64,000 bases of DNA from Christiangramia sabulilitoris. Lineage in GTDB: Bacteria; Bacteroidota; Bacteroidia; Flavobacteriales; Flavobacteriaceae. This document shows, piece by piece, positions 52,693 to 62,581 of this stretch. The translations under genes were made by a program, and so were the position numbers. Every line of letters starts with the position of its first letter. Within the stretch, counting starts at the first letter, position 1. The stretch is from NCBI RefSeq assembly GCF_007050985.1, contig NZ_VHSF01000003.1, forward strand, positions 221,500-285,499. The letters are read 5' to 3'. The notes below the pieces were generated by a model, which ran no database searches, was not told where the DNA came from, and saw nothing but the letters and a program-made list of their open reading frames with translations.

Positions 52693-53307
52693 ATGCATGT
52701 AGCCATCGCCGGAAACATTGGTGCAGGAAAGACCACTCTCACAAGATTATTAGCCAAACATTACAATTGGGAACCACAATTTGAAGACGTTCTGGAGAAT
52801 CCATATTTGGAGGATTTTTACAACAAAATGGAACGCTGGTCGTTCAATCTGCAGATCTATTTCTTAAATAGCAGGTTCAGACAGATCTTACAGATCAGGG
52901 AAAGTGGCAGAAAGATTATCCAGGACAGAACGATCTACGAGGATGCATATATTTTCGCCCCTAACCTGCATGCGATGGGACTGATGACCAACCGGGATTT
53001 TGAAAATTATAAATCTCTTTTTGACCTGATGGAAAGCGTGGTACAGGGACCAGATCTGCTAATATATCTTAGAAGTAGTATTCCCAACCTGGTAGCTCAG
53101 ATTCATAGCCGCGGGAGGGATTATGAAAATACGATCTCTATTGATTATTTAAGCAGACTTAATGAAAGATATGAAGCCTGGGTACATAACTATGACAAGG
53201 GAAATTTATTAATTATTGATGTAGATAATATTAACTTTGTAGACAATCCTGAAGATCTTGGGGATATTATTAACAGGATCGATGGTGAGTTACACGGACT
53301 TTTTTAA
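52693..53307 (+). CDS. Deoxynucleoside kinase
   Basis: 204 residues. P-loop AIAGNIGAGKTTLTRLL at the N-terminus. The deoxynucleoside-kinase ERS-like region reads IIQDRTIYEDAYIFA, and the LID arginines lie in QIHSRGRDYENTISIDYL. It phosphorylates deoxyadenosine, deoxyguanosine or deoxycytidine for dNTP salvage; specificity is not readable. It starts 12 bases before the hydroxylase gene, suggesting one transcript. The 257-bp upstream gap holds no gene I can support. Confidence 0.9.
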   Translation: MHVAIAGNIGAGKTTLTRLLAKHYNWEPQFEDVLENPYLEDFYNKMERWSFNLQIYFLNSRFRQILQIRESGRKIIQDRTIYEDAYIFAPNLHAMGLMTNRDFENYKSLFDLMESVVQGPDLLIYLRSSIPNLVAQIHSRGRDYENTISIDYLSRLNERYEAWVHNYDKGNLLIIDVDNINFVDNPEDLGDIINRIDGELHGLF

Positions 53308-53319
53308 AAGTATAAGACT

Positions 53320-53988
53320 ATGGAATCGACCAAACTGAAAAGGCCAAAACATAAAGGTTCGCCTAAACTTTTCAATAATCCTATTCTTGAAAAGCTAACC
53401 CACACCCATATATCGATCCCCCTGATCATCTTTGGGGTGATCGCGGCAGCCCTGATTTATTACGGAATTATCGAGAAGGGATTTGAAGTACCTGCAATGG
53501 TTGGATTGTTTCTCGCCGGGCTGTTCTTCTTTACCTTTATCGAATATGTGATGCACAGATATCTTTATCATATCCCGGCAACAACTCCTAGAAAACAAAA
53601 ATTATCCTATACAATGCATGGGGTGCATCATGATTATCCAAAAGATAAATCAAGGTTGGCAATGCCACCTGTTTTAAGTCTGGTGATCGCAACCATATTA
53701 TTTATTATTTACCGCGCAGTACTGGGAGATTATGTTTTTGGATTTCTGGCCGGATTCCTGATTGGATATGCCGGATACCTGGCGGTACATTATTCTGTGC
53801 ACGCTTTCAAGGTTCCTAATAACTTTTTGAAGATCTTATGGCACCATCACAGCATCCACCATTACCGTGAGCCCGACAGGGCTTTTGGAGTTTCTTCTCC
53901 ATTATGGGATCAGATCTTTAGAACCATGCCCAGAAAAGCACCTGGTAGCCAGCGTGCAGCCGTAGGAACCAATATTGATCCAAGTTAA
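53320..53988 (+). CDS. Fatty acid hydroxylase (sterol desaturase superfamily)
   Basis: 222 residues. Integral-membrane di-iron enzyme with the histidine clusters HRYLYH, HGVHHDYP, HYSVHAF and HHHSIHH in the order typical of fatty-acid 2-hydroxylases (Scs7/FA2H). Two transmembrane hairpins surround the clusters (PLIIFGVIAAALIYYGII, VLSLVIATILFIIYRAV, FGFLAGFLIGYAGYLAV). It may hydroxylate acyl chains of sphingolipids or ornithine/amino lipids of the flavobacterial envelope (inference). Confidence 0.87.
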   Translation: MESTKLKRPKHKGSPKLFNNPILEKLTHTHISIPLIIFGVIAAALIYYGIIEKGFEVPAMVGLFLAGLFFFTFIEYVMHRYLYHIPATTPRKQKLSYTMHGVHHDYPKDKSRLAMPPVLSLVIATILFIIYRAVLGDYVFGFLAGFLIGYAGYLAVHYSVHAFKVPNNFLKILWHHHSIHHYREPDRAFGVSSPLWDQIFRTMPRKAPGSQRAAVGTNIDPS

Positions 53989-54010
53989 AATTTAAAAATA
54001 AAATGTATTT

Positions 54011-54043
54011 AAGATCCTGGTAACGCCGGGATCTTTTTTTTTT
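54011..54043. terminator. Bidirectional terminator
   Basis: AAGATCC...GGATCTT stem with inner CTGG/CCGG-like pairs, followed by TTTTTTTTT on the plus strand, between convergent genes. Confidence 0.8.
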
Positions 54044-55081
54044 CTACTGAATGAAACCATTTTCACGGGCGTGCTTTTCGGCTTCGGTAGAATTTTCAGC
54101 CATAAGTACCGGTACAGTATCAAAATTATCTATTAAGCTACGCACCCTTGCCATTTGCTTTTTATGCTTCACGCTTCGAAGGTAAATCGCCAGGATCCTG
54201 TCTGAGTACTGTGCGGCGATATCAGTGTATATACTTGCATCATGCTCTCCACTATCCCCTATCAAGATAAATTTCATATCAGGATAGGTTTTTAAAATAT
54301 TGGTGATCTCCTTTTGCTTATGAGGTTTTTCAGGTTTCAGAGTTCTATCGAATGGAGTGACAAAATCTCTTAAAAGAATTGGCCCTTTAGGAAAGCCATT
54401 ATGGTCTAAAAATAGTTTAAGGTATTCGTAAAGGTTCCAGGGACTGTTGCTTAAATAAAAAATAGGGTTTTTGGATTCTTTCTTAACACCCTCATGTAAT
54501 TTTTGATAGAGACCCGGAGCACCTTTAAAAGAAATCCTTTCATAGGCATTGGTTAAAAGTGAATTTTTGAGCAGACGTAGTTTTAAAAATGAGGTCACCC
54601 CCGTTTGTAAAATTGTATCATCAATATCACTAATAACACCATATTCAGCATCTACCTGAGGCACCAGAAATTCACCTATGGCGGGATCATTCAATAATTC
54701 AGTTTTTGGAGCGAGGTTATTTTTATAATAAATTTCATATTCTAACCAGCCTTCCCGGTCTGCATGTTCGGCTAAATTCTTTTCAATAGTTTTATCAAAA
54801 ATAAAATAGCCTTCATCATTTGTAGTTCCCGTGAGATTAACTTTATCCCGCAGTATCAATTGCATCTTGGCATCGGGAATCTCGAAACTATCAAATTGCT
54901 TCCAGGTATTTTTAATCGTTTTCCACAGAGATTGGTCTTTAATGATATGTAAAGGTTCATTATCCAGAACCCGGCCTTTTATATATAAATGGGAATAAGT
55001 ACCGTAACTTCTATAAGGCAAAATATAAACCTGATCCAGATTTTTATACCTGCCAAGTACTTTTTTGAAACGTTTTCGCAT
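54044..55081 (-). CDS. APP1-type phosphatidate phosphatase domain protein (DUF2183)
   Basis: 345 residues. HAD-type nucleophile motif ISDIDDTILQTG (DxDxT) at about residue 151, then FYLSNSPWNLYEYL and FILIGDSGEHDASIY, as in the APP1 catalytic domain. The N-terminal ~140 residues form a beta-rich domain usual in bacterial members. In yeast App1p dephosphorylates phosphatidate; the bacterial substrate is not established. No signal peptide is seen, so it is probably cytoplasmic or peripheral. Confidence 0.88.
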   Translation of the reverse strand: MRKRFKKVLGRYKNLDQVYILPYRSYGTYSHLYIKGRVLDNEPLHIIKDQSLWKTIKNTWKQFDSFEIPDAKMQLILRDKVNLTGTTNDEGYFIFDKTIEKNLAEHADREGWLEYEIYYKNNLAPKTELLNDPAIGEFLVPQVDAEYGVISDIDDTILQTGVTSFLKLRLLKNSLLTNAYERISFKGAPGLYQKLHEGVKKESKNPIFYLSNSPWNLYEYLKLFLDHNGFPKGPILLRDFVTPFDRTLKPEKPHKQKEITNILKTYPDMKFILIGDSGEHDASIYTDIAAQYSDRILAIYLRSVKHKKQMARVRSLIDNFDTVPVLMAENSTEAEKHARENGFIQ

Positions 55082-55163
55082 TAAGGTGGTTAGTTTTTTT
55101 CAAGTTAGTTTTTATTGCAAAAATTCTTTTAGGAGTTCCCCAGATTTAGGGAATATTTAATAT

Positions 55164-57587
55164 TTACAGGCGGTTAAGGCGTTCCAACGCTGCCTCCATA
55201 TCAATATTACCAGATAAAACACCCTGGAAAAGATCCCCTTTATCCTGCAATCTCGCCGGCATGTTCTGAATATTAAAATCCTTAATTCTCAAGTCTGTAT
55301 TTAACTCATCCCATTGTATAGGGGCAGATACCGGCGCTCCAGGTCTAGGTCTCACACAATAGGCAGAAGCTAAAGTCTGTCCACGACGGTTCTGCAAATA
55401 ATCCAGGTAAATCTTTCCATTTCTCTTTTTTAGTGCGCGCTCCATCGTAGTCAAATCCCTGGTGCGCTCATTAATAAAATAACAAAGTAGCTTAATAAAA
55501 TCCCTGGCTTCGTCATAACTGTATTTTGCATTTAAGGGAATATAAATATGCAGTCCGCTGGAACCACTGGTTTTACAAAAAGCAGGAATATCTGCAGCAT
55601 CCAGAATTTCTTTGGATACCTGAGCCACTTCTATAACCTGCTTAAAAGTATTCTTTGGCGAAGGATCCAGGTCTATTACAGCATAATCTGGTGAATCCAG
55701 CTCATTAATTTTTGAGTTCCAGGGATTTAGTTCTATACAACCAAGATTGGCCATATATAAAAGACTGGCCTCATCCTGACAAAGCAGGTAGTCAATATCC
55801 CTTTTTGAAGATGCTGAATAGATCTTAAAGGTGTTCAACCATTTTGCAAGTAAGCCTTCATTGTCCTTTTGATAAAACCCCGGTTTGTTGATCCCGTTTG
55901 GATGCCGGTGTAAATTCTGGGGACGGTCTATTAAATACGGCAGGATATAATCAGAAACATGAAGGTAATAATCAATAAGGTCATATTTTCTAAGGCCGGA
56001 ATCCGGCCAGTATATTTTTTCCAGATTGGTAATATTTACTTTACGACCGCCAATCTCCAGAGAGTTGGATGATATGGATACCGGCGTATCCTGGGTTTGG
56101 TCGGCCTGATTCTCCTTTGTTACCTCGGTAATTTCTTTGTCTTCCCTTAAACCCTTAAATATCGGATGCCTCATTTTTCCGGTCCTGGTCCATTCAGAAA
56201 AACGAACCTCGCAGATTAATTGTGGATTAACCCAATGGGCAATTCTCCCCTTTAAGTTTATCTTTTCCTCAAAAGGACTCCTTCCGGTTTTAGAAGACTG
56301 AAGTTTTTCAAGAATATCCTTTTGATCTTTTGCCGAAAATCCCGTTCCAACGTTACCTATATATTCAAGTTTACCATTTTTATACATTCCAAGTATGAGG
56401 GAACCGAACAAAGCTCCCTTACTTTCGGTATATCCACAGATAAGCGCCTCCTGACTTTCAAAAGCTTTCACCTTTAACCAGTTCTCAGAGCGGTATCCCG
56501 GCACATAAGTTGAACTGGCTTTTTTAGCAATAATTCCTTCCATGCCTGCTTCAATTGCTTTTTCATAAAAAGCAGTACCCATAGTTTCAATATGATCGCA
56601 ATAAAGACTAAGACTTGTATCCTGAAGAATTTCCGGGATCAGACTTTTTCTATCCAATAAGGGAAGGTCGAGCATACTATGACCATTCAGGTAAAGCATA
56701 TCAAAAACATAATATTTCAGTTCATATCCCGAGGATTCAGAATAATTCTGTAATTCCTGAAAAGCAGGTAATCCTTTTTCATTCAATGCCACAACCTCCC
56801 CGTCCAGGATGACTTCATGGGGAATAGATTGCAGGTCCCGCACCAGATCTGGAAACCTGGAATCATAAGAAATTCCGTTTCGTGAAGTCAGGGAAACCTT
56901 AGAATTTTCAATATGAGCGATCATTCGGTAACCATCCCATTTCAATTCGTAGATCCAGTCGGGATGATTAAAAATTTTTTTAGCTGTAGTGGCCAGCATA
57001 GGTTTGATTACGGCCCTAGGATCCAGCTTCTTAACTTTGGGGTCAATTCTGTTTTCTTCGGTAATATCTCCACGATAATCTTCGGCATCATATAAGAGAT
57101 CAGTAGAATAGGTGTCTTTTTTCTTTATGAGTAACCAATGATTCTGCTGGCCTTCCCTTTCTGTTTTTAACAGGGCAAATTCCCCTTTAACCTTCTCTCC
57201 ACGGAACAAAAGTTTGAGATTGCCTTCCTTATATTGTTGGGATAATGATTTTTCACTAATTGCAGATCTGAAAGTTCCGGAATCCCAGATCTTCATTTTG
57301 CCAGCGCCATAGTTTCCTTTGGGTATTACACCTTCAAATGTGAGGTATTTGATGGGGTGATCTTCAGTTTGTACTGCCAGGCGTTTATCACCGGGGTTCA
57401 TTGAAGGACCTTTGGGAACTGCCCAGCTTTTAAGAACTCCTTCCATTTCTAAACGCAGATCATAATGTAACCTGCTGGCTCGATGTCTTTGAAAAACGAA
57501 CCTGTGTTTATCAGATTTGTCATAATCGCCGCCAGGTTCTGGAGTATCAGAGAAATTTCTCTTTTTTATATACTCATCTAATCCCAT
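55164..57587 (-). CDS. ligD: NHEJ DNA ligase D (phosphoesterase-ligase-polymerase)
   Basis: 807 residues with all three LigD modules in the order PE, LIG, POL. The 3'-phosphoesterase has FVFQRHRASRLHYDLRLEM and EDHPIKYLTFEGVIP. The ATP-dependent ligase has its adenylation lysine at Lys216 (ELKWDGYR). The primase-like polymerase has the acidic pair in YAVIDLDPSPKN. It seals double-strand breaks with Ku. It lies 3 bases after ku on the minus strand, so the two are coupled. Confidence 0.96.
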   Translation of the reverse strand: MGLDEYIKKRNFSDTPEPGGDYDKSDKHRFVFQRHRASRLHYDLRLEMEGVLKSWAVPKGPSMNPGDKRLAVQTEDHPIKYLTFEGVIPKGNYGAGKMKIWDSGTFRSAISEKSLSQQYKEGNLKLLFRGEKVKGEFALLKTEREGQQNHWLLIKKKDTYSTDLLYDAEDYRGDITEENRIDPKVKKLDPRAVIKPMLATTAKKIFNHPDWIYELKWDGYRMIAHIENSKVSLTSRNGISYDSRFPDLVRDLQSIPHEVILDGEVVALNEKGLPAFQELQNYSESSGYELKYYVFDMLYLNGHSMLDLPLLDRKSLIPEILQDTSLSLYCDHIETMGTAFYEKAIEAGMEGIIAKKASSTYVPGYRSENWLKVKAFESQEALICGYTESKGALFGSLILGMYKNGKLEYIGNVGTGFSAKDQKDILEKLQSSKTGRSPFEEKINLKGRIAHWVNPQLICEVRFSEWTRTGKMRHPIFKGLREDKEITEVTKENQADQTQDTPVSISSNSLEIGGRKVNITNLEKIYWPDSGLRKYDLIDYYLHVSDYILPYLIDRPQNLHRHPNGINKPGFYQKDNEGLLAKWLNTFKIYSASSKRDIDYLLCQDEASLLYMANLGCIELNPWNSKINELDSPDYAVIDLDPSPKNTFKQVIEVAQVSKEILDAADIPAFCKTSGSSGLHIYIPLNAKYSYDEARDFIKLLCYFINERTRDLTTMERALKKRNGKIYLDYLQNRRGQTLASAYCVRPRPGAPVSAPIQWDELNTDLRIKDFNIQNMPARLQDKGDLFQGVLSGNIDMEAALERLNRL

Positions 57588-57590
57588 TTA

Positions 57591-58361
57591 TCAGGAAGCC
57601 TTTTTCTTTTTTTCCAGACTTGCTTTAAGTTGCGCCATAAGATCCTTGGCCGGAGTAGGTTTGCTTTCGAATTTCTCCGGTTTTGCTATTTTCCCCGTAG
57701 CTTTAGAATTGATGATCTTCATTAATTGATCATTATAGACATCTTTATATTTATCGAAATCGAAATCTGAAGTATACTGCTCGATCAGGGATACTGCCAT
57801 ATCTACCTCCTTCTTACTGATTTTGGTATCTGGTAATTTAAGATCGCCCGGATCTCTGATTTCATCCACGAACCTTATCACATGTAAAACGAGGGCATTT
57901 TTGTATACCCCGATTAAACTTAAATGTTCTTTTTGCCGCATCACAAAAGTAGCAACACCCAGCTTGCCGGTTTTCTTTAAGGCATCCCGTAAGAGATTAT
58001 AAGACTTACCCCCTTCCTTCTGTGGTTCCAGAAAGTATGGTTTCTTAAATAAAACATCGGCAACCTCAGCTTCATCTATAAATTCCTCGATATCTATGGT
58101 TTTACTTTTCTTCATATTCGCCTGCTCAAAATCTTCTTTTTCAAGCACGACATAATCCTCATCCTTTTTAAAACCCTTTACGATATCTTTCCATTCCACT
58201 TCTTTACCTGTGTCTTCATTTACACGTTTATACCGTATGCGTGCATTATCCCTTCTATCCAGCATATCAAGATCCAGTTTCCTGTCTTCTGAACCTGAAT
58301 ACATCTTGATAGGGATAGAAACCAACCCGAAGCTAATTGAACCATTCCAGATCGATCTCAT
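57591..58361 (-). CDS. ku: Bacterial Ku DNA end-binding protein
   Basis: 256 residues. Begins MRSIWNGSISFGLVSIPIKMYSG, the near-invariant bacterial Ku start. The barrel core is visible (YKRVNEDTGKEVEWKDIVKG, YFLEPQKEGGKSYNLLRDAL), with a lysine-rich C-terminal tail (KASLEKKKKAS) that helps DNA binding. It recruits LigD. It starts one base after the stop of the small Rho-N-type gene. Confidence 0.96.
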   Translation of the reverse strand: MRSIWNGSISFGLVSIPIKMYSGSEDRKLDLDMLDRRDNARIRYKRVNEDTGKEVEWKDIVKGFKKDEDYVVLEKEDFEQANMKKSKTIDIEEFIDEAEVADVLFKKPYFLEPQKEGGKSYNLLRDALKKTGKLGVATFVMRQKEHLSLIGVYKNALVLHVIRFVDEIRDPGDLKLPDTKISKKEVDMAVSLIEQYTSDFDFDKYKDVYNDQLMKIINSKATGKIAKPEKFESKPTPAKDLMAQLKASLEKKKKAS

Positions 58362-58362
58362 C

Positions 58363-58611
58363 TTAGTGATTTCTTAAGGCTTCTATTAATTCATCCTTAG
58401 TCATGTCACCTCTGCCCTCTATTCCAATTTCTTTGGCTTTTTCGTATAATTCTTCCTTAGTTCTATCTTCATATTTTGAAGCCTTGCCACCTTTCTTTCC
58501 GGAATTTGGATCATTGGCGATCCTAGCAGCTTTTTCCCTGCTCATGCCCTCATCGACCAATTTCTCATACTGTTCATCATTTTTAATACTTGGACCGTGA
58601 TCTTTTGCCAT
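58363..58611 (-). CDS. Small DUF7218/Rho-N-domain-like protein upstream of ku
   Basis: 82 residues. The N-terminal half MAKDHGPSIKNDEQYEKLVDEG and SREKAARIANDPNSGKKGGK matches the small plant/bacterial-type KDHGPS proteins. The C-terminal half (RTKEELYEKAKEIGIEGRGDMTKDELIEALR) is a SAP/Rho-N-like nucleic-acid-binding helix pair. Its gene is joined to ku with one base between them, making a three-gene NHEJ unit. A DNA-binding accessory role is inferred. Confidence 0.82.
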   Translation of the reverse strand: MAKDHGPSIKNDEQYEKLVDEGMSREKAARIANDPNSGKKGGKASKYEDRTKEELYEKAKEIGIEGRGDMTKDELIEALRNH

Positions 58612-58934
58612 TTTTATGCGTTTTAGTTACTCTTTAAAACTACGATTTTAGTCCCTAAAGCGTTAGGTTTAAAAACCTGATTAACTAGAGTTTAACTATG
58701 AATTTTAACAACTTTAAACATTCCTTAAGAGCATGTTAAAGTCAATACTTCTGGAAAACTGTATAGCCACTGAATTAGGGGGAAGCCGTAACTTAAAACG
58801 AACTGTCAAAATTATTAAAATCAGTTAATTAGGTTAAATTTTTAGTTCGATTGAAAGTCTGAAACTATATTTACTGCCTAACTGAATTCCTTACAAAATG
58901 TAATTTATAAACCAACTTACTGGAGGAAAAAATC
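58612..58934. other. 323-bp divergent promoter region
   Basis: AT-rich spacer between the NHEJ unit (minus) and the 58935 gene (plus). It contains a possible -7 element TATATTTA (58866-58873) for the plus-strand gene and, directly before its ATG, TGGAGGAAAAAATC, a strong Shine-Dalgarno unusual in this window. No ORF or RNA gene could be supported. Confidence 0.5.
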
Positions 58935-59402
58935 ATGCGAACAGTTGAGAAGAAGAGAACCATTGAATTGCTGGAAAAACTGAGAGTATTTAACAAAAAG
59001 AGCGCTTACATTTATAAGATTACCATGGAACGGGAAAAACGTTTGCTCTTAAAAAATATGTATTATAAACTGTATGAGCAGAAAGTAAAATTTCTTGAAG
59101 AAATCGAGGACACTATAGAACAGCTAAAAAAAGAAATATCACCTCTTAAGGATCCAAAATTACTTTCGTTTTACCAGAGAAGGAAATGTATTTTAGGCAA
59201 AAATTACCTGAAATATAAATTGAGGCTTCGTTTTGCTGATATTCAGAAAAGGGAATTAAAAGGCTTCGAAAAATACCAGAAATATCTTTCTAAAACCAGT
59301 CATGCCTGTGTACGGGAACTATTTTTGGATCATAAGCATAAAATAAAAGAGAACCTCAACCAAATGCAGGTTTCCTCGGTTATGAAATTCCCTATCGCCT
59401 AA
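58935..59402 (+). CDS. Helical basic protein of unknown function
   Basis: 155 residues, strongly basic and helical with no signal peptide. The text IELLEKLRVFNKKSAYIYKITME, LYEQKVKFLEEIEDTIEQLKKEI and LRFADIQKRELKGFEKYQKYL suggests a four-helix bundle like DUF2383 ferritin-like proteins, though I cannot confirm metal ligands. Two cysteines (RKCILG, HACVRE) lie in the second half. It has a consensus GGAGG ribosome-binding site. Position opposite the NHEJ unit hints at stress expression, but this is speculation. Confidence 0.7.
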   Translation: MRTVEKKRTIELLEKLRVFNKKSAYIYKITMEREKRLLLKNMYYKLYEQKVKFLEEIEDTIEQLKKEISPLKDPKLLSFYQRRKCILGKNYLKYKLRLRFADIQKRELKGFEKYQKYLSKTSHACVRELFLDHKHKIKENLNQMQVSSVMKFPIA

Positions 59403-59409
59403 AAAGAAA

Positions 59410-59440
59410 AACTCCGCTCAAAAAGCGGAGTTCTTATTTT
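59410..59440. terminator. Bidirectional terminator
   Basis: AACTCCGCT-CAAAA-AGCGGAGTT hairpin with T-rich flanks on the plus strand and A-rich flanks giving a U-tract on the minus strand. It ends both the 58935 gene and hppA. Confidence 0.88.
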
Positions 59441-59458
59441 TCATTTAAGGACTAAAGT

Positions 59459-61867
59459 CTATTTCAAAGCATCTACTTTAGCTTTAACTTCTTCCTCGGT
59501 TCCTTTAAAAGTATATTCTTTGGATTCAGAAGCGCCATCTTTCGTGGTAATAACTTCTACATCTGCCACCGTTTGCCCATCTTCAGTATACATATCCACT
59601 TTCATCTCTTTTTCAACCAGTACTTCAGAAGACTGCACCACGGCAGTTTCTTCAAGATTAGGAATATCACCCTCAGTATGTCCACCCAAAATCGGGGCCA
59701 GAACTAAGCCGATCAAACAGGTTAGTTTAATTAGAATATTCATGGATGGCCCGGAAGTATCTTTAAATGGATCTCCCACGGTATCACCTGTAACGGCAGC
59801 TTTGTGAGCATCTGAACCCTTGTAGGTCATTTCACCATTGATCATCACACCAGCCTCAAAAGACTTTTTTGCATTGTCCCATGCCCCTCCGGCATTGTTC
59901 TGAAAGATCGCCCATAATACACCACTAACCGTTACTCCGGCCATATATCCACCTAGCATTTCGGCAATTAACATATTTTCGTATCCAAAGATCTTCGGCA
60001 GGAAAGCGATCAAAATCGGGAATCCAATGGTTATCACACCCGGTAAAAGCATTTCCTTAAGCGCAGCTTCCGTAGATATAGCAACACATTTATCATATTC
60101 AGGCTTTCCGGTTCCTTCCATGATACCTGGAATTTCTTTAAACTGCCTTCTAACTTCGCGCACCATTTGCATGGCTGCTTTTCCAACAGAGCTCATCGCT
60201 AATGCTGAAAATACTACCGGAACCATTCCACCAATAAATAGCATTGCCAGTACAGGTGCTTTGAATATATTGATCCCGTCTATACCGGTGAAAGTCACAT
60301 AAGCTGCAAAAAGAGCCAGTGAAGTAAGCGCTGCAGATGCGATCGCGAATCCTTTACCGGTAGCGGCAGTAGTATTTCCTACTGAATCCAGAATATCTGT
60401 ACGCTCTCTAACTATTGGTTCCTGATCGCTCATTTCTGCAATACCACCCGCATTATCTGCGATAGGTCCAAAAGCATCAATGGCCAGCTGCATGGCTGTA
60501 GTGGCCATCATAGCAGAAGCAGCAAGTGCTACACCATAGAAACCTGCAAAAGCATAAGATGCCCAGATCGCAATAGCAAATAATAAAATTGAGTAGAACG
60601 TAGAGATCATACCGGTGGAAAGTCCTGCGATTATATTGGTCGCCGCCCCTGTACTTGAATTCTGAACGATACTCATTACCGGTTTTTTACCAAGCCCGGT
60701 ATAGTATTCGGTAACGGCTGAGATCACTCCTCCTACGATTATTCCTACTAAAGAGGCATAAAAAACGTTTAGAGAGCTAATCGTTTTCATTTCGAAACCT
60801 GCTTCACCCCCAACAAAGAATCCCATGGTCATGGAATTTGCCGGAAGCATCCAGGTTACCAGGAAATAACTGGCAATAGCCACTAAAATAATAGAAACCC
60901 AGTTCCCGATATTCAGTGCCTTTTGAACCTCGGCTTCTTTGGCGTCATTGGAACTTATTCTTACCAGTAAGGTACCAATGATAGAAATGATAATTCCCGC
61001 ACCGGAAATGGCCATAGGTAAAAGAATTGGTCCTATTCCGCCGAAACCTTCCGCAGTAATATCACCTCCCATATCCTTAATAATATAGTTACCAAGAACC
61101 ATCGCGGCAAGGACAGTCGCTACATAACTACCAAAAAGATCGGCTCCCATCCCGGCCACATCCCCAACATTGTCACCAACATTATCTGCGATCGTAGCAG
61201 GATTCCGCGGATCATCCTCTGGGATTCCAGCTTCCACTTTACCTACAAGGTCGGCTCCAACATCTGCCGCCTTGGTATAGATACCTCCACCCACACGGGC
61301 AAAAAGAGCGATGGATTCTGCGCCTAAAGAGAAACCTGCCAGAGTTTCCAGCACTATGGTCATTTGATCTGTATTGGTCCATTCTCCACCCATGAAATAA
61401 TGGAAAAAGAGGATAAAGAATCCTGTAAGACCTAAAACTGCGAGACCGGCAACCCCAAGTCCCATTACTGTTCCACCACCAAAAGAGATATTCAGGGCTT
61501 TAGGTAAACTGGTACGTGCAGCCTGGGTGGTACGCACGTTTGTTTGGGTTGCGATCTTCATTCCCATATTTCCTGCGAGGGCAGAAAAGAATGCTCCAAA
61601 AATGAATGCAACAATAATTAGATAATGTGTAGTTGGGACGAAATAAGCAATTGCAGCCAGAGCGATACTGGCGCCGACCACGAAGATGGCCAATAATTTA
61701 TATTCTGCATTTAAAAAGGCCAGGGCGCCTTCATAGATATGGTTTGAAATATCTTTCATTTTTCCGTCTCCGGCATCCTGTTTCATGACCCAGGATCTTT
61801 TGACCCACATAAAAATGAGTCCGATTATCGCCAGTACTACTGGCATATAAATCATTATTGCTTCCAT
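59459..61867 (-). CDS. hppA: Membrane-bound cation-translocating pyrophosphatase
   Basis: 802 residues with about 16 hydrophobic helices. The PPi-binding region is [20 protein letters not shown], then [19 protein letters not shown]. In [12 protein letters not shown] the residue that decides K+ dependence is Ala, the K+-dependent type; whether H+ or Na+ is pumped is not settled by that. After the last conserved segment the protein continues for ~65 acidic, soluble residues (from about 735, [19 protein letters not shown]), an extension absent from most homologues I know. It couples PPi hydrolysis to ion export. Confidence 0.95.
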   Translation of the reverse strand: MEAIMIYMPVVLAIIGLIFMWVKRSWVMKQDAGDGKMKDISNHIYEGALAFLNAEYKLLAIFVVGASIALAAIAYFVPTTHYLIIVAFIFGAFFSALAGNMGMKIATQTNVRTTQAARTSLPKALNISFGGGTVMGLGVAGLAVLGLTGFFILFFHYFMGGEWTNTDQMTIVLETLAGFSLGAESIALFARVGGGIYTKAADVGADLVGKVEAGIPEDDPRNPATIADNVGDNVGDVAGMGADLFGSYVATVLAAMVLGNYIIKDMGGDITAEGFGGIGPILLPMAISGAGIIISIIGTLLVRISSNDAKEAEVQKALNIGNWVSIILVAIASYFLVTWMLPANSMTMGFFVGGEAGFEMKTISSLNVFYASLVGIIVGGVISAVTEYYTGLGKKPVMSIVQNSSTGAATNIIAGLSTGMISTFYSILLFAIAIWASYAFAGFYGVALAASAMMATTAMQLAIDAFGPIADNAGGIAEMSDQEPIVRERTDILDSVGNTTAATGKGFAIASAALTSLALFAAYVTFTGIDGINIFKAPVLAMLFIGGMVPVVFSALAMSSVGKAAMQMVREVRRQFKEIPGIMEGTGKPEYDKCVAISTEAALKEMLLPGVITIGFPILIAFLPKIFGYENMLIAEMLGGYMAGVTVSGVLWAIFQNNAGGAWDNAKKSFEAGVMINGEMTYKGSDAHKAAVTGDTVGDPFKDTSGPSMNILIKLTCLIGLVLAPILGGHTEGDIPNLEETAVVQSSEVLVEKEMKVDMYTEDGQTVADVEVITTKDGASESKEYTFKGTEEEVKAKVDALK

Positions 61868-61934
61868 ATATTAGCTAGGTTAATTTGTTAATAAATTATT
61901 AATGCCCGCTAATGTAGTAAAATTGGCAATAATT

Positions 61935-61968
61935 AAAAAAGCAATAACTTTTTAAGGTTATTGCTTTT
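61935..61968 (-). terminator. Terminator of ppa
   Basis: AAAAGCAATAAC-TTTTTAAG-GTTATTGCTTTT, a perfect 12-bp stem between the ppa stop and the hppA start, so ppa and hppA are probably separate transcripts. Confidence 0.85.
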
Positions 61969-62000
61969 AATTTCTCAAAATAAAGGGAGAATATTTATGA

Positions 62001-62513
62001 TTATATACCGAAGCGTGATTTATCGCCTTCATAATTCTCAAAACGCTCTACGCATTGTCTGATAATCTCTCTGGCTTCTTCTGCATCACCGAAATCTCCG
62101 GTATCCACTTTTTTCTTTTCAAGATCTTTATATACTTTAAAGAAATGCTCGATCTCCTTAATCATGTGACCGTTCAATTCTTTAAGATCGTTTAGCCTGT
62201 TCCAGATAGGATCTGAAACCGGTACACAGATAATCTTCTCATCCGGTCCTTTTTCATCGGCCATATGGAATACACCAATAGGTTTTACCTCCATTACAAT
62301 CCCCGGGAATGTTGGTTCTGAAACCAATACCAGTACATCCAAAGGATCCTGATCCAAAGCTAAAGTGTTAGGAATGAAGCCATAATCTGCAGGATACATC
62401 ATCGAAGAGAAGATCATCCTGTCGTAGCGAACTTTTTTCAGTTCAAAATCATATTCGTATTTGTTTCTACTCCCTTTTGGGATCTCGATCAATACATCAA
62501 AAGTATCAGACAT
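62001..62513 (-). CDS. ppa: Soluble inorganic pyrophosphatase (family I)
   Basis: 170 residues. The substrate loop is IEIPKGSRNKYEYD, and the signature DxDPxD is present as LDQDPLDVLVL. It hydrolyses cytosolic PPi. Having a soluble and an ion-pumping pyrophosphatase side by side means PPi can be either burned or used for energy. It has its own promoter and terminator. Confidence 0.97.
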   Translation of the reverse strand: MSDTFDVLIEIPKGSRNKYEYDFELKKVRYDRMIFSSMMYPADYGFIPNTLALDQDPLDVLVLVSEPTFPGIVMEVKPIGVFHMADEKGPDEKIICVPVSDPIWNRLNDLKELNGHMIKEIEHFFKVYKDLEKKKVDTGDFGDAEEAREIIRQCVERFENYEGDKSRFGI

Positions 62514-62547
62514 TTTTCTTTGTTTTCTTCATTAAAATTAAGGGCTG

Positions 62548-62555
62548 CAAATATA
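62548..62555 (-). promoter_or_regulatory. -7 promoter element of ppa
   Basis: TATATTTG on the minus strand, 35 bases before the ppa ATG at 62513. Confidence 0.6.
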
Positions 62556-62581
62556 GTTATTTCTGATTGTTAAATCATTAA

